Shown piece after piece: positions 44,001 through 53,303 of a stretch of 64,000 bases of DNA. Within the stretch, counting starts at the first letter, position 1; each line of letters starts with the position of its first letter. The DNA is taken from contig CALOCN010000013.1 of assembly GCA_942491735.1 (NCBI GenBank), positions 100,815 through 164,814 on the forward strand, read 5' to 3'. The position numbers were made by a program, and so were the translations under genes. The notes under the pieces were generated by a model that saw only the letters and a program-made list of their open reading frames with translations, was not told where the DNA came from and did no database searches. The DNA comes from CALOCN01 sp942491735. Lineage in GTDB: Bacteria; Eisenbacteria; RBG-16-71-46; JABDJR01.

Positions 44001-44697
44001 AATCGATCGGAGTTGCTTGATCTGTCCGATGATGTGCAAACCCTGAAAGGCTTCTACACCAACCAAAAGCATACCTGGGAAGAGCTAAGGAATGCGGTTG
44101 ACGCTCTTTCTCCGAACCGGCTTCAGCTGGAGTCTCACGACGAAGCACGGCCCGCCCTGGCCCGTATGGAGGAGATCCTCGGGGCGCCCAGTCCCTACGG
44201 CCTGCTCCCCGAGGTCGCGGACGCTTGATTCACACCGCGAACGGCGTCAACGACGCGTTGATTGCCGAAGAGCGTGCCCCCGCGGTGCAACGAATCCAAG
44301 ACCTCCTCGACGGCGTGGCTACAGAACTGGACAAGGTGGCCGCGGATAACGACTTGCGAAGCAGATCCACCGCAGAGTTGGAGAAGCTGCGGGCTACGGC
44401 GGCGGCGGCGAGCAGCATTCCGCACATTGCTCAGGCCTGCCAAACGGCGGATGGGGCCTATGATCGAGCGCTTGCCGCCATCGAGAAAGCGATGGCACCG
44501 CCTGCTCCCAAGCCGGGAGAAGGAGCACCGCCGACCTCCTCCACGCCCAAGGTCAAGAAGCGCCGGGTCGTGGATGCCCGTAGCCTGTGTCCGGCACCTT
44601 CATCGAAACTCCGGAAGACATGGAGACCTTCCTCGAGAAGCTCCGAGCGGAGCTGGAGGCCGCCCTTGACGCCGACGAGCGGATCCAGATCAAGTGA
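41089..44697 (+). pseudogene. brxC: BrxC (DUF499-like P-loop ATPase), frame-disrupted
   Basis: ATG 41089 overlaps the brxB stop. In-frame pieces assemble into a full BrxC of about 1200 residues: IQDLFERDIHRPINGVVKADQ, Walker A GCGKSHFIK (41314-41340), KRYLDGRGDKHRIMFLVDEVGQFIGND, VPFYRFYPAVEGFLDTAVK, RVLIRLPDDPDLGRELRAYLQTESYVKTKHTG, RKFVEETDSAKFLSR and the C-terminal FLEKLRAELEAALDADERIQIK, ending at TGA 44695. Continuity is broken by about ten indels, for example extra bases near 41386, 41635, 42442, then near 42890, 43000, 43300-43560, 43910, 44225 and 44590. The pieces keep normal BrxC residues, with no in-frame stops between shifts. Either the gene is newly inactivated or the sequence here contains errors. 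BrxC is an ATPase needed for BREX methylation and exclusion. Confidence 0.75.
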
Positions 44698-44707
44698 GCC
44701 AAGTCGT

Positions 44708-47700
44708 ATGAACACATCAGAGCTGAGCAAGTACGCACCAGAGGCGCGGAGGTCTTTCATTGCGGCGGTGAGCGCTCAGGCCGCGAAGCTCGGCATCACC
44801 GCGAAGGGCATTGTCCCCCGCCCACGGTGGAGGGCGACGTGCTGCTGATCGGGGGCCAGGCCTTCCCAGCGGCTATTGCGCTGGCACGCAAGGCGCTTGG
44901 CCGAGCGCGTCGAGGCCCAGCGGCTTCGAGCAGACCATGGAGGCCATCGCCTACACCTGGTTCAACCGCTTCGTCGCCATCCGCTACATGGAGTTGCATG
45001 GGTACCTAGACTACGGCTACCGGGTGTTGAGCCACCCCGAAGGGACCGGACGCCCCGAGATCCTGGACCACGCCGCGGATGTGGAGCTTCCTGGCCTCGA
45101 CCGCGAGAAGGCCATCGAGCTGAAGCTTGTCGGAACGAAGGATGAGGAGCTCTACCGCCTGCTGCTCCTGGCCCAGTGCAACGCCCTCCACCAGGCGATG
45201 CCCTTTCTCTTCGAGAAGATCGGGGACGAGACCGAGCTGCTCCTGCCCGCCAACCTGCTGCACACCGACTCGCTGATCCGCCAGCTGGTCGAGCAGGTCG
45301 ATGAGGCGCTGTGGCAAGAGATCGAGATCATCGGCTGGCTCTACCAGTTCTACATCTCGGAGAAGAAGGACCAGGTCATCGGCAAGGTGGTGAAGTCGGA
45401 AGACATTCCGGCGGCGACCCAGCTCTTCACGCCCAACTGGATCGTGAAGTACATGGTCCAGAACTCGCTGGGGGCGCAGTGGCTGGCGACCTATCCCCAG
45501 TCGCCGCTCAAAGGGCAGATGGAGTACTACATCGAGCCCGCCGAGCAGACCGACGAGGTCAACGCGCAGCTCGCGGCCATCACGCCCAGCCAGCTCAACC
45601 CCGAGGAGCTGACCCTCATCGACCCGGCCAGTGGCTCCGGGCACATCCTGGTGGAGGCCTATGAGCTCTTCAAGGCCATCTACCTGGAGCGCGGCTATCG
45701 GCAGCGAGACGTCCCGCAGCTGATCCTCGAGAAGAACCTCTTCGGCCTCGACATCGACGAGCGGGCGGCGCAGCTGACGGGCTTTGCGCTGATGATGAAG
45801 GGGCGGGCGGATGACCGGCGGCTGTTTGAGCGGGGGGTGAAGCTCAATGTGATGGCGCTGGTGGATAGCGCGGGGTTCGATGCGGAGGGGCTGGCGAAGG
45901 GGGTGGAGCTCGGGGACTACGGGCTGAAGCCGGGGGACCTCACGGAGCTGAAGCGGCTGTTCGAGCACGCGACGACGTTTGGGTCGTTGATTCAGGTGCC
46001 GGAGGGGTTGGCGGAGAAGCTGCCGGCGCTGAAGCAGCTGAGTGAGGCGACTAGTCCGGACCTATTTGTGTCGGAGGCGCTCAATCGCTTGGGGCCGCTG
46101 GTGCAGCAGGCCGAGTTGCTGGCGACGCAGTACGACGCGGTAGTGGCGAACCCGCCGTATATGGGCACCAAGTTTCATGCGCCTTCCCTCAAGAAATTTA
46201 TCAAGGATTGCTTCCCCGACGCCAAGAGCGATCTTTTCGCTTGCTTCATCGAGCAGGGCTACTCATTGGCGACGACCAATGGCCACAACGCGATGGTCAC
46301 CATGCATAGCTGGATGTTCCTGTCATCGTTCGAGAAGATGCGGGAATCGCTGCTTCGGAGGAAAACGATTCGCACGATGGCGCACTTGGGAGCACGGGCC
46401 TTCGGAAGCATCTCAGGTGAGATCGTTCAGGCGACCGCGTGCGTCCTGAGGAACAGCTCATTGCATCGCTATAAGCCCGTGTTCATCAGGCTGGTTGATG
46501 GAGATGAGGAAGAGAAACGATCGGCGCTCACGAGTGGTGAACTGAGATTTGACACTGCGGCCCAGGACTCATTTGCGAGCATTCCCAGCAGTCCGGTCGC
46601 GTATTGGATCCCGGCGCCTCTGTTAGTGAGTTTCTCTGATATGCCAGCGCTAAGAGAGTCGGTGCCGGCGAAATCAGGCCAGAACACAGGCGACAACAAT
46701 CGGTTCACCCGGCGCTGGCACGAAGTGGCCGAGGAGAATGTTGGTTTCGGTAGGGATTCACTGGCGCAGACGGAAACGGATACGCCGGCATGGTACCCCT
46801 ACAACAAGGGAGGCTCATTCAGAAAGTGGGCCGGGAACTACGAGTACATCGTCAACTGGTCGCACAATGGGCGAGCCATCAAGGCCTACGCAGTCGAGAG
46901 GAACAACGGGAAGCACTGGTCAAGATACATCCAGAACCTCGACTTCATGTTGAAGGAAGGTATCACGTGGACCTTCATTAGTTCATCCGCCTTCGGTGCC
47001 AGATATACGCCGGAAGGCCATCTCTTTGACTATGCCGGTTGCTCCGCATTTCCGCAGGCAGCCGATCGAAACAAAGTGCTCGCGCTCTTCTGCTCGAAGC
47101 TGAGCACGTACATCCTCTCCTTTCTCAATCCGACGCTAAACCTCCAGCCAGGAAACGTGGGGAACTTGCCGGTCCCGCCGATGGCGCCAGATGCAACTGC
47201 ACAGTTGGGTGAGAATGCTGAGACTTGCGTCGCTGCAAGCCGGAGAGACTGGGACGCCTACGAACGTTCCTGGGACTTCCAAACCCTCCCCCTCCTCACG
47301 GTCTCCTCCGACCCCACCCCCACCCTCGAATCCAGCTACACCGCGTGGAGCACCCAGAACCGTGACACCATCGCCGAGATGAAGTGCCTCGAAGAGGAAA
47401 ACAACCGCCTCTTCATCGACGCCTACGGCTTGGGCGAAGAGCTCACCCCCGACGTCCCCATCGAGCAGATCACCCTCACGGTGAATCCTGCTTACCGCTA
47501 CGGCGGCAAGCTCACCGAGGAGGAGCAGTGGACCCGCTTCCGCCAGGACAGCATGGAGGAGCTGGTCTCCTACGCCATCGGCTGCATGATGGGCCGCTAC
47601 AGCCTGGACGCGCCGGGCCTCATCTACGCCCACCGCGGAAACGAGGGCTTCGACCCCAGCCGCTACCCCACCTTCCCGGCCGACGACGACGGCATCGTCC

Positions 47701-48317
47701 CGCTCACCGACACCGAGTGGTTCGACGACGATGCCGCCCACCGCCTGATCGAGTTCATCTCGGTGGCCTGGGACAAGAGCCACCTCGAAGCCAACCTCAC
47801 CTTCCTGGCCGACAACCTGGGCCCCAAGAAGAACGAGTCGAGCCGCGAGACGCTGCGCCGCTACCTCTGCGACAAGTTCTTCAAGGACCACCTGCAGACC
47901 TACAAGAAGCGCCCCATCTACTGGCTCTTCTCGAGCGGCAAGCAGAAGGCCTTCCAGTGCCTGGTCTACCTGCACCGCTACAACGAGGGCACGCTCTCAC
48001 GGATGCGCGGGGAGTACACGATCCCATTGCAGGGCAAGATGGCGGCACGGCTGGAGAAGCTTCAGGGAGACATCCAGGCCGCGACGTCGACGGCCCAAAC
48101 CAAGCGCCTGGACAAAGAGCGAACCAAGCTCGAGAAGCAGCAGGTGGAGCTGCTGGCTTTCGACGACAAACTGCGGCACTACGCGGACATGCGGATCTCC
48201 CTGGATCTGGATGATGGGGTGAAGGTGAACTACGGGAAGTTCGGGGACCTGTTGGCTGAGGTGAAAGCTGTACACGGCAAGAATGAGACGCCTGAGCGTG
48301 TAGAGGGAGCCACTTGA
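44708..48317 (+). CDS. pglX: PglX-1, BREX adenine methyltransferase (first copy), 5' end frame-disrupted
   Basis: The gene begins at ATG 44708 (MNTSELSKYAPEARRSFIAAVSAQAAKLGIT), matching the start of the second copy, but single-base insertions near 44815-44820, 44889 and 44922 break the frame. From about 44938 a single open frame of ~1125 codons continues to TGA 48317. Methyltransferase motifs: DPASGSGHILVEAYELF (SAM site) and VVANPPYMG (NPPY, 46149-46160). Residues after NPPY up to about 47240 are the target-recognition region, lower in GC and unlike copy 2. The C-terminus (DWDAYERSWDFQTLPLL to the end) is again near-identical to copy 2. PglX methylates the sixth base of an asymmetric 6-bp site for self/non-self discrimination. 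The stop overlaps the helicase gene by 4 bp. Confidence 0.85.
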
Positions 48318-51193
48318 ACACCAACGAGAAGCTGTTTAAGGAGAGCTTCTGGGGTCTTGCTGAGCAGATCCTAGGCGTATTCTCGCTCTGGGCAGAGAAC
48401 AGAGAGTATTACCTGAGAGAGCTGATTCCAAGTCTGCAGGCTGATTCCAAGACCGGAACAAGGCAAGAGCGTGCTCTCTTTCAAGAGATTCATGAAGTAG
48501 CCACTCCGGAACAGTGGAGGACCCTACCTCAGTTGATAGATGTATGCGCAAAGCGGCGTGGCGAGAATCGGAAGTACGGTTTTGCCATATGCGCAAGGAT
48601 AGTCAAGTACCTAGAAGACTACAAGTTTGAAGAGGCCGAGATCTTAGCCAAGGACAATATAGATTATGTCTCGGTAGAAGCCTACGCCGAGGCGCGAGAG
48701 AATGCGAAAAGGACTGCAGAGCGCGCGATGCAAGAGGCCTGCGAACGCGCGGTGCACGAAGCCGACGAGAGACGTAGGCGATTGAGCGCGACGGTTGAAG
48801 CAGAACGACGGAGAGTTGAAGGCGAGAGACTACTTGGTCTAGAGCTAGAAGCGGCGATGCGGAAGGGTAGGGAGTCAACCGCAGCGAATAGGTTAGCGAC
48901 CAAGAACGCGATGATCACGAAGCAGCTAACGGAGGAGCTGAGCAGATCCGTGGAGAAGGCGGACGCTCTGAATGCAGTTGTGAATCCCGAGGGGCTTGTC
49001 GACTACTCCCGGCTAAAGGCGCTACATCTAACCAAGTGGCTAGCGAGCACATTAGAGATGCCGCAGATTGCCAATGAGCAGGTCCTAGCAATAGGTGACC
49101 TGGCGCATTCGCTCCTGCTCAAGGCCAGGGCCGGATCTGGTAAGACCACGGTGATAACGGCTAAGGCTGGGCTACTCATGAAACACGAGGGCGTACCACC
49201 GGACGAGATCATGATCCTGGCGTTCAACGGCAAAGCTGCATCTGGAGTGAGTCACAAGATCAAAAAGGAGCAGCATCAGAGCGATTTCAAGAATGCCAGG
49301 ACATTTCACTCCCTTGCGTATCAATTGGTGCAGCCGAAAGCCAAGCTTCTGGGCGACGCCGTCGAAGGAAGCGCAAAAGAGCAATCGCATTTTGTGCAGG
49401 GCCTCATCAGCCAGGAGATGAATCCAGCACTAACCAAGACTCTGTACAGCTTCTTTCAGCGTGAGCTCAAAGAGCTTGAGGATATTGGCACATTCCTCTC
49501 GGCCGAGGACTACTATATCTACAGACGAAATCTTGCTCAAGAAACCTTGCGTGGTGAGTATGTGAAATCGATTGGGGAAAAGTGGATAGCAGACTTCCTG
49601 TTCGAGCATGGAATTACATATGCCTATGAGTACGTCTGGTTCTGGAACCGGCGGAACTACCGGCCTGACTTCAGTCTCTTTGTTGACGGGCCGTCCCCAA
49701 ACATCGTCATTGAGCACTGGGGAGTGGATCCTAACGATCCAGACCAACGAGTACCAGAGCACTGGACTCGAAGTTGGGACGACTATCGACTTCAGATTGA
49801 TGAGAAGCGGGGCTACTGGCGACGGTACAATAGGGCTAATCCCGAGAAGGCGGTGTGCTTCCTAGAAACATCGGTGCTAGACATGCAAGGCGGTCGCCTA
49901 GCGTTCGATTCGGCGCTCAAGGAGAAGCTACTCGGCGTTGGAGTTGTTCTGGAACGCGTGCCTGAAGGTGGGTTGCGCGAGAGGGTGGTTAGGCACCGCC
50001 TCAGTCGATTCGCACGTATGTGCCTCCAGTACATCAACAAAGCTAAGAGGCAACGTCTGAGTCCAGATGAGATGGCGAGCAAAATCTCGGCCGCAACTGA
50101 TTTGGCTGAGAGAACTAGAGTGTTCCTTCAGGTGTCCAACACTATCTATCGTGCCTATCAGAGAACGTTGCAAGAAGAGAATAGAATGGATTTCGACGAC
50201 CTGCTGAATTCAGCTATTGACGTGGTTCATCAAACTGCTGGGACTGGTCAAATCAGCATCAGCATAACGGATCAGCGCTATATTACGACGAACGAGCTGA
50301 AATGGATTCTGGTCGATGAGTTTCAGGATTGTTCCAGGCTATTCCATGACCTTGTTGCGGCAATCCGCATCTACAACACGGATGCACGTCTATTCTGCGT
50401 TGGTGATGACTGGCAGGCTATCAACGGGTTTGCGGGCTCGGACCTTAAGTTCGTTCATAAGTTCACGGAGCTCTTTGAGCGATCCAACGTCAGATACTTG
50501 CAGAACAACTACCGGAGTGCTCAACAAATAGTGGGCCTTGGCAATCGTTTCATGCGTGGCAAGGGCAAGCCCTCAATGCCCGCTGTGAAAGGCAGATCTG
50601 CGGACATACAAGTTGTGTACCCAGAAGACATTTGGATTGAGCAGAGACCAGATCCGGATTGGGCAGAGGCCCGTGCCAGCGATGAGCGGTTCCAAACATG
50701 GGAGAGAACGGCGGAAGGCCAACGACCGAAGGACAAGTCAATGAGAGTCGGTAGAGTGCTGAAAGCCTGTCACGCCATTCTGACGAGTGAGAAGTACTCA
50801 CGGGAGACGACCTTCGCGATCTTGAGCCGCGTTCGTCGCTTTGGTGCGGGTTACGCTACGCCAAGAAGTTGGCACAGGAAACTAAGGGAGATCATGTATC
50901 CAGCGGAGCTGGAAGCGTTCGGGGACTTTGATGCTAGGGTGCGCTGTAGCACCGTACATGGATACAAAGGCATGGAGGCAGACGTTGTCATTATCCTTGG
51001 TGTTGTCAAGAGGATGTTCCCTTTGATTCATCCCGCTCGCGAATTGTACTCGATATTTGGCGTAACGCCTGCCAACGCGCTAGAGGAGGAAGAACGACTG
51101 TTCTACGTTGCCATTACAAGGGCGAAGGCAGATATGTATCTATTCACGGAGAGAAACAGGGAATCAGAGTTCCTGAGTAGGCTTTGTATATGA
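48314..51193 (+). CDS. UvrD-like SF1 helicase with PD-(D/E)XK-like insertion and coiled-coil N-terminus
   Basis: 959 residues; TTG 48314 (GAGGGAG upstream, overlapping the pglX-1 stop). Residues ~110-240 are a long charged coiled coil (ENAKRTAERAMQEACERAVHEADERRRRLSATVEAERRRVEGE). SF1 motifs: KARAGSGKTTVIT near 272, ILAFNGKAA (Ia), EFQDCSRLF near 665 (DExx box as VDEFQD), LQNNYRSAQQI, STVHGYKGMEADVVI and ERLFYVAITRAKADMYLF. Between Ia and II lies YEYVWFWNRRNYRPDFSLFVDGPSPNIVIEHWGV (~440-468), an E...D...E-H-W arrangement like the nuclease insertion of helicase IV-type proteins. GC content is visibly lower than the pglX copies on either side, pointing to separate acquisition. Probably translocates on and degrades DNA. 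It is not a canonical BREX gene. Confidence 0.85.
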   Translation: MNTNEKLFKESFWGLAEQILGVFSLWAENREYYLRELIPSLQADSKTGTRQERALFQEIHEVATPEQWRTLPQLIDVCAKRRGENRKYGFAICARIVKYLEDYKFEEAEILAKDNIDYVSVEAYAEARENAKRTAERAMQEACERAVHEADERRRRLSATVEAERRRVEGERLLGLELEAAMRKGRESTAANRLATKNAMITKQLTEELSRSVEKADALNAVVNPEGLVDYSRLKALHLTKWLASTLEMPQIANEQVLAIGDLAHSLLLKARAGSGKTTVITAKAGLLMKHEGVPPDEIMILAFNGKAASGVSHKIKKEQHQSDFKNARTFHSLAYQLVQPKAKLLGDAVEGSAKEQSHFVQGLISQEMNPALTKTLYSFFQRELKELEDIGTFLSAEDYYIYRRNLAQETLRGEYVKSIGEKWIADFLFEHGITYAYEYVWFWNRRNYRPDFSLFVDGPSPNIVIEHWGVDPNDPDQRVPEHWTRSWDDYRLQIDEKRGYWRRYNRANPEKAVCFLETSVLDMQGGRLAFDSALKEKLLGVGVVLERVPEGGLRERVVRHRLSRFARMCLQYINKAKRQRLSPDEMASKISAATDLAERTRVFLQVSNTIYRAYQRTLQEENRMDFDDLLNSAIDVVHQTAGTGQISISITDQRYITTNELKWILVDEFQDCSRLFHDLVAAIRIYNTDARLFCVGDDWQAINGFAGSDLKFVHKFTELFERSNVRYLQNNYRSAQQIVGLGNRFMRGKGKPSMPAVKGRSADIQVVYPEDIWIEQRPDPDWAEARASDERFQTWERTAEGQRPKDKSMRVGRVLKACHAILTSEKYSRETTFAILSRVRRFGAGYATPRSWHRKLREIMYPAELEAFGDFDARVRCSTVHGYKGMEADVVIILGVVKRMFPLIHPARELYSIFGVTPANALEEEERLFYVAITRAKADMYLFTERNRESEFLSRLCI

Positions 51194-51236
51194 GCGGGCA
51201 ACGATGGTGTGCAGGCGTGCGTCAGGAGTTAGCATA

Positions 51237-53024
51237 ATGTACCAAACCGGTGGAACCATCAAGGAAACCATCGAACTCGTCCAGCGCCACGAGTACGTCC
51301 TCCCAGCCATCCAACGGGAGTTCGTGTGGAAACCCGAGCAGATTCAACGTCTGTTCGACAGTCTCATGCAGGGCTATCCCTTCGGCACATTCCTGCTGTG
51401 GCGGGTCCGGGCCGAGAATGCCTCCCAATATCGGTTCTACGACTTCGTCCGGAACTACCACGAGCGTGACAATCCGCATTGCCCGCAGCTGCCCCTCCAG
51501 ACGGATCATGTCACCGCGGTGCTGGACGGCCAGCAGCGTCTGACCGCCCTCAACATCGGCCTGTGCGGTTCCATGGCCATCAAGCAGCCGTGGAAGTGGT
51601 GGAGCAACCCCGATGCGTTCCCCGTGCGGCACTTGTACTTGGATCTTCTTGGCTCGGTAGAACCGGGTGAAGAGGGAGACAAGTACCGTTTCGACTTCCT
51701 CACCGATGAGCAGGTGGCCCAGGCAGATACCGTGACAACCTGTTGGTTCAAGGTCGGTGACATCCAGAAGATGCAGAGCGGCCCCGCGATGCTGAGTTGG
51801 CTCAACAAGAGGCTGGCTCAAGACAAGCTGGACCAGGCCTACGAAACGCTCGACCGCCTGCACCAGGTCATCCACACGAAACCGTTGGTCGCCTACTACG
51901 AGGAGAAGTCCCAGGACCTCTCGACGGTGCTCAACATCTTCATCCGCATGAACAGCGGAGGCACGGTGCTCTCCTACTCGGATCTGTTGCTCTCCATTGC
52001 GGTGGCGCAGTGGCAGAGCTTGGATGCCCGGCAGGAGATTCACTCGGTGGTGGACGAGATCAACCAGACGGGCGAACACTTCGCCTTTTCGCAGGACCTG
52101 GTGCTCAAGGCCGGACTCCTGCTTACCAACATTGGAAACGTCGGGTTCAAGGTCGAGAACTTCAACCACGAGAACATGACGGTCCTTGAACAGCAGTGGC
52201 CGGACGTCAAACGCGCCCTGACGTTGACGGTGCGGCTCATTGCCTCCTTTGGATTCAACGGCCAGAACCTACGTGCCGCGAGCGCGATCCTCCCCATCGC
52301 CTATTACCTGCGTCAGCTCAACCCGGGGGATGGCTACCTAACCAAAGCGGCATACGCCGAAGACCGGGAAAGGACCCGCAGGTGGCTGACCCGAAGCATC
52401 CTGAAGGCATCAGGAATCTGGGGGAGCGGACTCGATACGCTCCTCACCTACCTCCGAGACACGATCAGCACCCATGGTCAGGAGCGGTTCCCGGTCGAGC
52501 AACTCGATCAACAGATGGCGCGTCGCGGCAAGGCGCTCACATTCGAACCGGAAGAGGTGCAAGAGCTTACGGAGTTGCAGTACAAGGACGCCCGGACCTT
52601 CGCGCTGCTGTCGCTTCTGTTTCCCTTCATCGATTTCCACAACCACTTCCACGTTGACCACATTTTTCCCCGGGCCGAGTTCTCCAAGACCAAGCTCCGG
52701 AAGCTGGGGTTGTCGGAGGACGACATCGACCGGTTCCAGGGAATGCGGGACGGATTGGCGAATCTGCAGTTGCTGGACGGCATCGCGAACATGGAGAAGC
52801 AGACAACGCTTCCTGCGAAGTGGCTCCGGGAGGCGTTCGCGGATAACGTCAGTCGAGCGAGTTGCCAGGAGAAACACTTCCTAGGCTCGGTTCCCGAGTC
52901 CATAGCGGACTTTCCTGGATTCTACGAGGCGAGGCAGCAAGTCCTTGCCGCGCGGATCTCAGAGTTGCTGGGGAAGCCCGCGGCTCGTGAGGAAGCCACA
53001 GTTCACGACGTAACCGCCGACTAA
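51237..53024 (+). CDS. GmrSD/BrxU-like type IV restriction enzyme (DUF262 + DUF1524)
   Basis: 595 residues from ATG 51237, which has AGGAG 8 bases upstream; the ATG at 51204 has none. The DUF262 half shows IKETIELVQRHEYVLPAIQREFVWKPEQIQRLFDSLMQGYPFGTFLLW, VLDGQQRLTAL (residue ~96, the nucleotide-binding DGQQR) and FIRMNSGGTVLSYSDLLLS. The C-terminal DUF1524 HNH module has HFHVDHIFPRAEF (~471) and NLQLLDGIANMEKQ. The fused DUF262-DUF1524 architecture is that of GmrSD-type enzymes that cut DNA carrying modified bases, including glucosylated cytosine. Encoding one next to BREX recalls the BrxU enzyme, which complements BREX against phages with modified genomes. Confidence 0.88.
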   Translation: MYQTGGTIKETIELVQRHEYVLPAIQREFVWKPEQIQRLFDSLMQGYPFGTFLLWRVRAENASQYRFYDFVRNYHERDNPHCPQLPLQTDHVTAVLDGQQRLTALNIGLCGSMAIKQPWKWWSNPDAFPVRHLYLDLLGSVEPGEEGDKYRFDFLTDEQVAQADTVTTCWFKVGDIQKMQSGPAMLSWLNKRLAQDKLDQAYETLDRLHQVIHTKPLVAYYEEKSQDLSTVLNIFIRMNSGGTVLSYSDLLLSIAVAQWQSLDARQEIHSVVDEINQTGEHFAFSQDLVLKAGLLLTNIGNVGFKVENFNHENMTVLEQQWPDVKRALTLTVRLIASFGFNGQNLRAASAILPIAYYLRQLNPGDGYLTKAAYAEDRERTRRWLTRSILKASGIWGSGLDTLLTYLRDTISTHGQERFPVEQLDQQMARRGKALTFEPEEVQELTELQYKDARTFALLSLLFPFIDFHNHFHVDHIFPRAEFSKTKLRKLGLSEDDIDRFQGMRDGLANLQLLDGIANMEKQTTLPAKWLREAFADNVSRASCQEKHFLGSVPESIADFPGFYEARQQVLAARISELLGKPAAREEATVHDVTAD

Positions 53025-53069
53025 CACCAGTTCCAGTACACACATCCCAAGGTTAGAGGACAGGATCGT

Positions 53070-53294
53070 ATGGCCAAGGAGCCCATCCGAAGTGAAAAGC
53101 ACGAATTTGCCCGCAACTCGTTGCCGGACGAGCTGGTACCGGTGTTCGACCGGTTCGTCGAGGACTACCGATTTGCTGCGACGATTCATCACGGGTCGCC
53201 GTTTGTCTCCTACATCGTGCTGGCGGAAATGGTCAAAGCCGGCTGGCGTCAGACCGGAGAACCGATTGATCATTGGAAGAAGACGAATGACTAG
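53070..53294 (+). CDS. small conserved-looking protein in the BREX cassette
   Basis: 74 residues: MAKEPIRSEKHEFARNSLPD, then LVPVFDRFVEDYRFAATIHHGSPFVSYIVLAEMVKAGWRQ. Predicted mainly helical, no signal peptide, slightly acidic in the middle. A GAGGACAGG ribosome-like sequence precedes ATG 53070. It sits 45 bp after the GmrSD gene and 9 bp before pglX-2, so it is probably translated as part of the cassette. I do not recognise a family; a regulator or adaptor of the restriction enzyme is one possibility. Confidence 0.6.
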   Translation: MAKEPIRSEKHEFARNSLPDELVPVFDRFVEDYRFAATIHHGSPFVSYIVLAEMVKAGWRQTGEPIDHWKKTND

Positions 53295-53303
53295 GGTGTC
53301 GCA

